Assembly: GCA_017591395.1 (NCBI GenBank)
Contig: WEDG01001090.1
Span: forward strand, 310,001-374,000
DNA from: Schistocephalus solidus
Lineage: Eukaryota; Platyhelminthes; Cestoda; Diphyllobothriidea; Diphyllobothriidae
Reading direction: 5' to 3'
Length of the DNA: 64,000 nt
In this document: positions 48,001 to 60,000 of the stretch, in pieces
Numbering within the stretch: position 1 is the first letter of the stretch
Layout of the letters: each line of letters begins with the position of its first letter
Notes under the pieces: model-generated
What the model saw: the letters and a program-made list of their open reading frames with translations, nothing else
Told to the model about the DNA's origin: nothing
Database searches by the model: none
Position numbers and translations under genes: made by a program

Positions 48001-51000
48001 GTTCCACTGTTGTGCGTTTGTCTCTTGATTTGGTGTCTGCATTGAGAACCTGTGGTCCAAGTGGTGGCCGGAAAGGAGTCTGTTCCAAGCCGGCATCCTG
48101 ACGTTACTCAAATATTTTGGGCAATGATATACGATAATTAACCTTACCTTTCTGCTTAAATGTTCTTTTCTAAGCAGAAATACACTTCAGAATTTCGGTT
48201 CACCTTTCATGAGATAGCCCATCTACTGTTCTTATTAGACTCGTTGCCTCACTGTAAGGCGCCAAAGTTGTCCAAGCAGTTCTGTTGGATAGCACAATAT
48301 CCCTTCCTGAACCTTCCTAGACAAACTTTCCCTTCCGCAAGCTAAAACCAGAGATCGCTACATTTACATACAGTTGAGCAATATGAAGTAGCGGGCGATG
48401 TGGATGCAAAATAGACCTTCATTTCTCTTATACAGAAAACTTTCCGGGGCAAATCTCCGTCGTTTTCGAGCCTCCACTGCCCCAGGTCATAAACCTGAAG
48501 TCATCTTACACCGCCTACGTCAGCTTGGAGGTTGATCCGGCGAACCCGCTATTCCAACAATGGCTTAAGGCCGCAAGGACCGCGGGTGGGCGTTACTACA
48601 TCTATGTGAACAATCAAAAGGTGCACGTGAAAGAACACCACGATGGGATGCCATATGTTTCGTCAGCTGATGAGAATTTTCTTGATTTCTCCTGGAACCA
48701 CCGGACATTCAAAGTTAAGAAGGGGTTTAACGGTTACTACTCCATCACGGTAACTACCTTGCAGACTCGACATAGCTTCGGATTTAAACTTCCTGAGAGT
48801 AAGTATCCGTTTATTGTGCAACTGAATCCTGTCATGAAGTTTCGACTTGCAGCACTTAAGGAATCTTTGACACTAGATAAGCACTTTTAAACATGTAAAA
48901 TTGCTCGCACAACTTGTCCAAACATGTGTCATTCACTGGTGACTGCTTGAAAGGGATTCCATTCTAAACGAACTTTTGAAAACCTTGAGCTACAAATTAC
49001 GTTCAGAAAAGTAGACGCAAAAGCAAAGAAACATTTTATACACGTTCCACTAGTCCAAAGTCAATCCAGCAAGTTATTTTTCAGCTGCAATACAGTTTTG
49101 AAAGTAAGTTTGTAGATTGTCTTTACGACCGGCACATCTGGACTAAATTAACTTCGCGGGTGGCGAAAAATGTGTCCCAATTGCTAAAATGAATTCAGCC
49201 GTTTTAGGAAGCTAATGAACCTGCAGCCGAAGAATGTTTTGCAGGTTGGAAAGTGCTGATTCGATTTAGATAAACCAACAACTGGCAGCTTTAACTATAT
49301 CGTTATTTCACGCCATATTGCTAATAAACTTCCGAAAAAACTCTGGTGCGAGTCAGTTCTAAATTTTTCACTGAGCTTAAAGTAATACCACTACTTTCGA
49401 CTGAATGCCAGGTGCAAGTCCGACAGAAAGGGTTTTTATTTTGTGCTCACTTTGTTCTTCCCCCTCTGCTAACCATGACACTGCATTTTCACATTAAAAA
49501 CTAATCGAAATCAGAAGTGGGTTTAGATTTTATCAATTTATTTTGCCTAAACGAAGGCAAAGGAAAAGTCCTGAATCTGTTTATGCAGAGAGTAATCCTG
49601 AGAAAAGAGGCCTTTCTTCTGCCCTCACTCGCTGATTTTCATTACTGTAACTTTCGGGATTAACAGTAGGAAATATGGAATTAACCTGGTGGATTTGCAC
49701 ATTAAATGCATAACTCTTGGTATGCTAACAGCGGGTACACACAGATTCTTGGTACATTTTAGTTAAATTGCACAAGGCATATCCAACCGGTTCTTAGGTT
49801 CTTCCTGCATGATCCCCCAATCTACGCAAAATCCGCCGAATTGGCTGAAGAAGGAATCCTTTTCCCAGCAATAAATAGGTGTCCATGGTTATTTCTGTCA
49901 AGTTTACCACAGGCAATTGTGGCCGGATAACCAAACAGTACGTGGAACTGAGTGGCCTGCAAATTTTAAGCTTGGGTATAAAATAGCACATACAAAATAT
50001 CGACGGATGTAACCTGCACTTCCTATTATATCAGCGTATCCTTCTTATTGCTAAGTCCTTTAAATGAATGGTCAGTTAATCTAGAAATACCAAAAGAACT
50101 TTTTTATTTTAAATGAACGAAGGATACAAAGATGCTATCGAGAATTGGATTGGCATTATAACGAATAAACATTCTCAATGTAACGCATAACGTATAAAAG
50201 TGTTAAAACGTGAGGAAAGCAAAGGATATTTATACTGACAGATATAGGGAGTTTGTATCACGATACGACATTTCAACCGTCGTCGTCAGACGATGTCCAC
50301 TCTATGCTCCGCAGAAGGGTAGTGCAGGGATGGTGACTTGCGCGTGAATTAGTAGTAGCCTTGCGCTGCAGCTACCGAATTTTACCCTCCTTCCCCACCT
50401 GAGCAAATGTCATGAAAAAGTAAAGAAGACTGGAGGCGGGAAAAGACGCAGGTGTCTGGCACGTCCGGTACCGCCTCATATCACGATACAATAGTGTACT
50501 AAACGTACGGTAGTTGCGTTGTACATAGGACAGTTTTTTTCCTTTGCAGAAAAAGGCAAGCAACTGAATATGCTTTCAAACAGGACAAAGGGATTTCGTG
50601 CAATAGCTAACTTATTAAGAGAGGCGGATCTTAAATTAACACATCCCCAATCGTGAATTGTCCTATTGTGCCCGTGGCTGGCAATTATACAAGTATGTCC
50701 CAGAATTTTGCTATAGCAATAAGCCAAAGAGCATTACTGACGAAGATAAGCGCGACTGGAATGGTCATTGGTAGTTTATTAGTCACCATCTGCAAGTTAT
50801 GCCCGATCCCAGCTTGTAAACCTCCAAGGTTCGAACCCACGACCTGTTGATTACAAACCCAGGGCTCAACCACTGGGTCACGGGCTCGTTATCCTGTCGC
50901 TTGTGATCGGATATACTAACCGAGCTTGGTGCGATATAAACTGCTCTTGTTCCTTGGGTCTCATTCTCGAGTCCAGGCACCAGTTGCATAGTAGCTAGTA

Positions 51001-54000
51001 TCATAGAAAAACATTACCGATCATAGCACTAAGTACCCGACTATGTCCTTCAGTTGTTTCAAATAAATTAAAAAATGCGATGTGAGGAAAAACTGGTTGC
51101 TAGTTTTTTACACGCGTTCTTCTTCTTCCATTCAATTTAGATTGTGGTGCTTGGTACCTCATTAATTACTCCCCCAGAGGTCCGAGCACCAGTCGATTTA
51201 CGGACTACTGCAGCTATATGAAGAATTTAAATCTGAGATACGGTGTGGAGGGAGAACCCGAAAAGTGTTATTTTCCAGCTCGATTTTCAAGATTCAAATG
51301 TGAGCGACAAACGCGTAAATCCTACACTGAAAACTACAATATTGTGTGTTCTGGGAAGATAAATGAGGACAAGACCAGAGAATTAAAAGCGATTCCAATT
51401 ATAATGCGCAGTCACCGTTGCACGGCGAGAGTAGAAATTGATGTTTCCAAGATCCGTGAGTCTGGATTTAAAATATAACTAAAACGTTTTAATTGATTTC
51501 CAACGCTCAATGGCCAAATCCATAATTCTGTTTAGTTTTATTTTTAAAATTTATTAAAATGTTTACATAAACAGAAAGATGTCTGACATTTTCCAGTCAA
51601 TCCAAACGTCCAGGTTGTAGTCTGTGCTCACCTATACATGAAAAATGCACAGGGATATTTTCGTTTTAATTTGAGTGTCCTTGAATATCTGTTTGGCTTG
51701 TAGAGAAAATGTACTAGATATGCAAAAAGACATCAGAGAATTTACATAACAGGAAACCTTCAATAAATATTTAAAAAATTAGAAGTCAGTGAAAAAACCC
51801 ACGAAAATCGCACAACTAAAGGAAAACTGTGATGACTATCATCTCACTTATTATATAATGCAGCTTTGATTCTTAAACGTAAAGAGGATTTTGTTTTCAT
51901 TTGCACATCTTATAAACTCACCAAATTGGTTAGTGAGGAGGGTGTTCTGTCTATCTATGTCACAGAAAATGATTTTTTAAATAAAAAACTAGGTATTTTT
52001 CTTTTTACTGTTTATCCAATTACCTGCAAGTACATCATTTCCTCGAGAGACGTTTTTAGAAATTTCAACCTTTTTCTTAGGCAGAATTTTCGTATCATGA
52101 TAGAAGCATGCCTACCAGTAAAGGTAATATCAGTGTGTAATTGCATAAGTACTTTTTGATTAATTAAATGCACAATCCTGGAAATTTTTCGCAAAGAGAG
52201 CCTCCATTTTTCTTCAAAGCATTCCGAGCGTATGCAACCATTATTCATATATTTTCGGAAATTATCAACCAAATTTTCACGCTTTTCATAGTTTTGGTCA
52301 CGCCAAGGTAAGATGAAAGACCACATATTACTGCAAGAATTGTCTGGGAGCTAGTTTAGTTACAGACAAAGTGTTTTTGCAAGTGAACCAGAAGAAATTC
52401 TGTAGACGCGAATAAACGAACATGCATAAATGCTGAGAAGGAATGGCATCAACTGTGGAGCCCTAGCCAAGCATTTGGACATGAACACACAGTAACGTTT
52501 GACGTTACTGGAATCCTTACGAGCGATGCAATCAGTGTGAGTCAAATGTTGCTTTTCTCACTTCCCTCAAGCCCACAGTCTATCCACAGGCACCAGATGG
52601 TCCAGTTTTAATACTTCGAGTGACAGTGTTGGGGCTCAGCACTTTGGGTATTTCTCTTACATATAGCCCACCAGTGGTGGTCAAATCGACGCAATAAACG
52701 ATATGAAGGCAAGCAACCAAACGTTTACCACACGTAACTACTATGCATTTTGAACAGCAGAAAGTGTATTAAAATCCAAATTGATGTGACAGATTTTCCT
52801 ACTTTTACAGGTTTAGCAGAAAAATTTGTTCCCGCTGACTGACAGATGCGGCAGGTTTTATTATTTAATGTCCAACAAAAAGCCATGGATGCTATTTTCC
52901 TCCAAGAAAACGTCGAGTCCGATTATAGCCTCATGAGAAGTTTTATCTATGGCAGTCTTTCCTAAGCGATGTAACGGAGGGGCATTGTAGTTTATTTTCA
53001 ATACAAAGTAAACAAGAGAGCTCACGTGGAATAGACGATCATCAATTGTAGTTTTCAATTTACTGGTGCAAAATCATGACACTAAGGAAATGATAGGTGG
53101 GATTGGAGGGGTTTGGAAGCGCGTCGAGTCCAAAACCGTTATATTTGTTGCTTCAAATATTCACAAAGATATGGAAACCTAACTTTTGTTCTACCGTGAA
53201 CTATTTACCAAAAGCTTACCCAAACTACGAAATCATACTGGAGCCTGCAAAAGCCTACTACCAAGTCACTGCCAAGGCCTTTACTATAAGTCTACGGTCA
53301 GGCGACTTTCGGGAGCGTGAAGGATTCTACGCGCGATTTGAAGACACCCGGGGCAACACACTGGCTGATTATGTTGGCGCGGTCGGCAATCTGGAAACTG
53401 CTTTCTGCAGGAAGAGTATCCTAATTGTTAGCAAACCCCAGACCTTCGAGGCAACTCTCCGTAAACTGGTGCAACTGAACCCAATAAAAAACTTCAGTTG
53501 CACTGAAAGAGACGTCTACGTGACTCAGACCGCTCCAAAAACAAAACGCGTGCGACTGTGTCAACCCGAGAAGGCGGCTGATCGGGAAAATTTAAAGACT
53601 GACAAGAGTTACACCCACCTTCTACGGGACACGCGGTGCCGAATACAAGGTCAAGCCAGGCAGCTCGGTATCGCAACCGCAGACTTCTCAGTAGATTTTC
53701 TTAGAAGAGCAGTATATAAGGTGGACTGTGAACTATTTGACTGCAGATGGAAGTTCAAGGTCTACAAAACTTTGCGAAGTGAGTCATTAACCTAAATTAC
53801 TACAAAAGTGCCATCAGATGGACTAATCACAAACACGATTACTGTGAAGTGTTAAACTGGATTTTCAAATCCAAGGCCATACAGAAAAAACATGAAAGCG
53901 AAAGCACAAGAAAAAATAACAAAATATAGAAGCCACTTTCTGAACGCTTATATGTAATCACAATTTGGGTACTATAAATGGGAAATTATCACAAGCAGGA

Positions 54001-57000
54001 CAAAGAAGGGAATCAAAAGTAGATCATCATGCGTGACTAATTTAACAAAAGAACGTTACTTAAGATTGAAAGTCTGTTGTTAATCTCTCTGAGTTGTGGT
54101 ATTCAAATCATATTAACCTATATTTGCTTAAGTAAAACTGGTAGCAACCTGTTTAATTTGACCTGTTGAGGACAGTCGAAGAAAATCTTGCCCTATCTCT
54201 CCACGTCATTAAGTTATTATTGTTTCAGCCTGATTCGACTACACTATGCGAAGGATCTTGAAGTAGCCATTTTGCCTACCAAAGCACCATGATACAGTCC
54301 GCTTACAGAAGTATTTATGCAATTTCCTGAAGAAATGTATACTTTCGTATATAAAACGCTCATTTTGATGTTTTTAACCATTTTTTAGAATATTCTTTGT
54401 CATGTCCCTGTACATTAAATGAAAGAGAAAGCTCGTATACATCAATCGCAGGAAGACATACCAAACCACCATCAGTACCTTCTTATTGAACAGTATGCTT
54501 CCACAGATGCAAACTCAATAAAAAAGTATTAATGCTCTGTAATTATTTCTCTGACGTCCCTCAGCAATAAAAATTCCTATAGTGATTTTTGCAAAAATGG
54601 ACACTGCAATTATATCTAATGTTGCTGCACTATACCTTTCGAAGAACGGCATGTGTACACTGCATAAACATCCCACCTCACCAAGCGCAACCTTGTTCGT
54701 TATGCATTCTTCTTCAGCCTTGAAACTGAATCCAGAGCAGTCCAGGTACATGCAGCAACCGGACATGAAAATCCAACTGCAAATCTGCCTTGGGCCGGAC
54801 TGTAGCTCGAGTGGGTTGCAGGCCAACCTGACTGACCCCAGAGGCCAGGTCTTGATGGTGGGCTTCTCAAACAGTCTCACGCTTTTCAACATATTCTGCT
54901 GGAGTACGCTCAACCTTATTGCCACAACGCCAGAAGATCCGGAACCGGTTCAACGCACCATAGCTCTGCACTCAGCTTGGACCTACACATGCGATAACAA
55001 GGACATTCTTGTTGGGCGGGGTCGAGTTGGAGAGCCAATTGTCCTCTGCTTACCCACAAGTAAGGAGTCGAAAGAGGCACTGGCAAATGAAACAGACTTT
55101 AAGCGGATATTTAAGGAGGCAAGATGCAACTGCAGCACCCCAGGTGTCACCTTTTCCGCAGGTTTTCTTCACCTCCCCTCAATGCCTCACTTTCGGATAG
55201 TTTTCCTATTCAATGCCAGCTACATGAATGCCAATGGAGGTTTCTTGTGCGGATTGTGAAGGAGCGTAAGTTAGAGAAAATCTCCTTCATTGCCCTCTTC
55301 CTCCCCACGATTCCCCTTTTGATTTCCGTCATTGAACCGTTTGCAATCTATTGCAGGGCTATTTGAGGTGGTTCATTACAGATAAATTTTGCGTTTATAC
55401 TAAGTGACTTTCCAAATTACCCACTTTTTACCTGCTAACCGGTACCTTTTTCTCTGAAGAGGAATAGTTCATCTTGTGAGTACAAGGGAAAATATAGGAA
55501 GGGCGTTTGGCGCAAAACAACACAATTGAGTAAACAGGATACACGACCATCAGGTTTCCTGAAAACCCAAACCAACTTTTGTCAAGTTTACTCTCTGCCC
55601 TTCCATATACGCGCACGTGGGTCTTGGCTATAAAGCTGTATTCCTTTTTAAGTCCCGATGTCAGGCCTCACTATCAGTTAGGCTAGTTCTTGGTGGGTCT
55701 TATTGCATAGCAGATAAATGAGCCAAAGATCGTCCGAGTAAAAATAAACGGTAATGTCCCAGAATATGTTATTTCAATGTTGGCGTAGTAACGTGCATCA
55801 CGGCAAGTGGGACTGCTTTTAAATTTGAGCATGCAAGTCCGCAATCAACAAACCTTGTGGTCTAGATGGAAAGTTATGTCGCGGATCGGATGGGTGTGAG
55901 CATTGCTGACTGTTCGTACACCTTCAAATTGCCTATTGATAAGACGAGCCAAACGGTCCAATTAAACATCAACCTAGACTAATGAAATTTGATAGGTAAA
56001 TAAAGCCTGAAATGTTGGTCTGATATGTGGGTGGGCAATGTGATTGGGTGTAATTGGACCACAAAATCGACAGATTTATTTAATTGGACTGGGAACACTT
56101 TTCGAATTGATCCCGGAGAGTGAAGGTGTAATCGTTGGTCCAGGATGATGGCCGGTGTTCCTTTTCTTCCCACCCCTGATACCTCCCTCCGTTACTGTCC
56201 CTGTTCCGTTACACATGGCCCTTAACGTCAGCATATCCATGACCCTAGCCCACAGTTGCGAACACCACTGAGCTGCCCACCGGTAGGTATCTGAGTGACC
56301 ATTCGTGACCACCTCACACTCCAAACGGCTCGAGTGTACAGTTCCTCAGTATTCGTTCGTATCTTTCTACTTCTTCTATGTTGTTCTAACATTGCTACCG
56401 TTAACATGGATTATATAAGCTAAAAACCTATTGCCCTCTTTGATCCATACATGTGTGCTTGAAGAATTGTTTAGTGATTGTTTCCAGCATTACTTGACTG
56501 ACAGCTAGGTGATCTAGTTTGCTGTGTGTGCTATCGTTGACATCCTCAGCCACTACAGGAGAACGGGGGAGGAAAGGAACGCGCGTTCAGCTAGCCAATC
56601 GCTTTTGCATGTTCAGTTTATTTGGTGAGGGTGATAGACAACGCCTTTGAAAACCCTATTGTTTACATCCAAGTGTACAATATACATCTATGTACATACT
56701 CTTAACAATGCACACTATAAAAATAGTATTCAAAAAATATAAGTGGCATTTTTTACAAATAATTCAAATCTGAAGTTGACGTGATATTACTTGGTGTTAA
56801 GATAGTCTAGGGAAAACAAGGTACAAATTCAAGTATCCAAGCAATTCTTGAAAGGCTGTAGGGACGTCACCTCCATGACTGATTGCGGGAGATCATTCCA
56901 ATGTTTTCTACCTGTTGCGTAAAGAACTCAGAGCGGAGGTTTAGCCTGGAAATTTTCATGCGCAGCTTCATTTCGTGTCCACTAAGATGAGGCGAGAGAT

Positions 57001-60000
57001 GCCACTGAAACATGTCCCCAAAGTGCAACCCTTGCTGAAGGCCGTGTTTTATCTTGTAAACTAAAATAAGATCACCTCGTTGCTGCCTGTAACACAGGGG
57101 GAATAGATTTTGGCATTCTACTCTCTCTATTTAAGTGGTATTTTAGACCTCTTACTAGTTTTTTTGCACGGCATTGCCCTCTCTCGAGATATATTATGTC
57201 TTTTGCGAGCCATGGCCGCCACGTTTGTATGGCATATTGTTGATGAGTTCGTCATCTTGTCATATATCATATCTGAGGAACAGATACTAGTGATCCCATT
57301 GAAGAGGCCTAAAACTTACTTTTGTAGCCTCTTACTTGGAAAGAAAATGAGGAAATGCCTTTACTGACATTTTTGAAGGATTTTTCGATAGCTGGATCTC
57401 CAAAAATGGAACCATCTGCCGCCTACGTATAAGAAGGTCTAAGATAGGCAGTGTATTATTCTTCTAATTCTTGATAGTAAATATGATATTTAAAGGTGCC
57501 TTTGTCCTAGACTTAAATAGTAATTTTCTGCCTCTTGCGTTTTTGAATGTAAAGAGAATATCATCGTCCATAGAATGCGATTTGCTGTACGTTTGTCCTT
57601 AATTTTCGCTCGAGGCTGAACACGAAGAGGTCTGCCAGGGTTTTCCCATAGCTGAACCGTCAATCTGTTCATACAACTCTCTGTTGATCAGAAAATGTAC
57701 ATGCGTCTAGCATGTCTACAGCAGCTCCCGCAGTTACCCAGACATGTTTTCGTCACGTGTCCAAAGATTACGTCAAGAACATTTTGCGTACAAACGCTGC
57801 ACGTCAAGTAAATTTAGTAAATTTTCATTCTTTTCAACACCTCCTAAATAGCAGGTATCTTTGACAGTGTAAAGAGCACGCCAGTGTCTGGTTGTTTCGA
57901 TTTGCTGGAATACGTCGTCATTAAATTCAGCTTATTTCGTCGAATTTGCCTTGTTCAAATTCACCTTACGGTGGCGAATTCCAATTAATTACATCCCTCA
58001 TGTTTAATTTTTGACATTATTTTGCACAACGTGGTGGCTAACTTTCACTGGTTGGCTCTCAGTAAAAGCTGAATAATTCGAACTATGCTCACCGACATCA
58101 GGATATATCTGTCAGTCTCCTTTACAAAAGATATCCTTAAAGGCAGTTTTGCCAACTAATCATTCGCAGCTCATGTCAGTTAACGGCAGCTGGCGAAAAT
58201 ATTCGTTAATTTTATATTTGTAGGTTTGTAACTTCAAGTTCCTTTGCCAACAAAGCACCGTAAAAGCATGAGCTATGATGTAGGAAATAGATGCCGTAGA
58301 GGAGAAGCAGCGATTGTAATTGACACCTGGAAACCCCAAAGTTAATTACTTCTCTCTTTCTGTCATATTTAAATAAGAATTTATGCTGAGTCCGCAGCGA
58401 GACCAGTACGATCCCCGAAACCAGGAAATTATCAGTCTGCGTCTCTGTATTGGAGAAAACTGTCGTTCCTCTGGCATACATACAACCATCACTGACAGGC
58501 ATGGAGGCAAATTACTGGATGCTCGAAAAAGCAGCTTCTCGCTCCATGGGCTTTTCTGTCGATCGTCAGTTGACCTGTTTTGCCTGGCGGACGGTGAACC
58601 TGACCCCTGGAATCGTACCCTACGTCTCCACCCACTGTTGACTCCAGAGTGCAGCCAGGAAGATGTCTATGTAGCCCCCGGTGTTCGCACGCAGCCTGTG
58701 AGCATCTGCAATATCACATCAAAGTATTTGATGGCTTTGATGACCAACAACACCGACAAAGCCTTCAGGGACCGATTAGAAACCATGTTTGATTCAGTCA
58801 ACTGCACCAGTCAACCCTCGGATAACGTAACCTTTGCCAAGGCCCATGTACGGATACCGCCGAATGCTAGACCACCAGTGGAGTATTTGGTGAGGTGCAC
58901 TCTACGCGATTGCGAATGGAGTTTCAAAGTAAAGTCATTGGAGGAACGTGAGTACTGCACTGTCTTACTCATGACTAATTCTTTTCATTTATAATACTTG
59001 TATGTCTATTATGTACCGCCAGTTTGTCAGGGTGCACCTCAGCCTTCCTAGCAGAGTGGTAGAACGTTTAGACTCTTCTTTTCGACCAATTGAATTACGA
59101 ACTCCAAATATTTTTCGAGAACCTCGGACCTGGGGGTTCGACTCTGCTTCACACTGGTGGGCTGCCGATTGCTCTAGGACACCTTTTTGAACGCCAGCAG
59201 TATATTGGTGCCTGTGCTGTTGGTTGGTGGTGGCTTCTGCAATCTCGAACATTGACGGGTTCAAATCGCGGCCGTCGTGTTTGCCGCCATATCAGCGGGC
59301 TTGCCGGCCTCCCCCTCGTCAGACAGCGGGCTGATCAGGCATTATGTTAGTGTAATGCTTTCGGCTTCGAGAGCGCGTCAGTGAGACGGTGCCAGGCCGG
59401 TCATGTGACGTCCGATTTACGCCTCTTCTCTTCGCGTTTGTCGGCTTTGTACGTCAGCTTGGATCTGTTTGAGCTGACTTGAACCTTCTACGTGGAACCT
59501 GACACGTGGGATATAGATCTATTGCTCAGTTCAGTGTGCCAGTGAAACAGCAATTTTAAAGCAGCAGTTTGACCATACTATCATTGGCTCGGCCGATCAC
59601 CCTCGCTTTCTCAAAGGCGAAATTTCGGTTCTGCTGTTGTACGTGATCATTGACCAGAGACGGGTTATCCTTACGGTTGCTTGGAAACTGGTGTATTCGT
59701 CAATCTTGTATCAATGCCTTTGCCTGTTAAATCAAATTCCTGGCATCACAATGTTGGCATAGAATGCCGTATCCCACTGCCGATTGTTCTGTCACTGGTA
59801 GCGGGTCGTTTGGATGCACGATATACTGTCTGATTATCGATGCCGGATAATGGATCACACTAACGTGACCGGTTTCATCTCCTCTTTCCCATGGCCGTCA
59901 CTGCAGTGCGATTAAGCACTTTGGAAGAGGGTTCTGGCGCCATTGCCTTTGTGACGGACGGGCTGCTGACTTCCACAAAATGTAAATTATACGGTAAAGA

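Larger units (their letters stand above)
44043..48435 (+). other. Intron 3: content
   Basis: Contains an R600 piece (44390-44520), a CCTAAC-like tract (45360-45540) and a GAC/GATG-rich low-complexity stretch (45690-45760). The 1 kb around 47000-48100 has minus-strand frames of unknown origin. No exon with A, B, C or D signature was found. Confidence 0.5.
48799..51140 (+). other. Intron 4: content
   Basis: Holds an R600 fragment (50265-50440) and a minus-strand SINE (50690-51010). No other feature seen. Confidence 0.55.

Noticed and set aside
47000..48100. Minus-strand frames (47618-47295, 48088-47882) considered as a transposase or RT
   Set aside because: I could not find any catalytic or structural motif; left unassigned.
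54515..54925. 136-codon minus-strand frame over exon 7
   Set aside because: Antisense shadow of the D2 module; the + strand frame carries the conserved signature.
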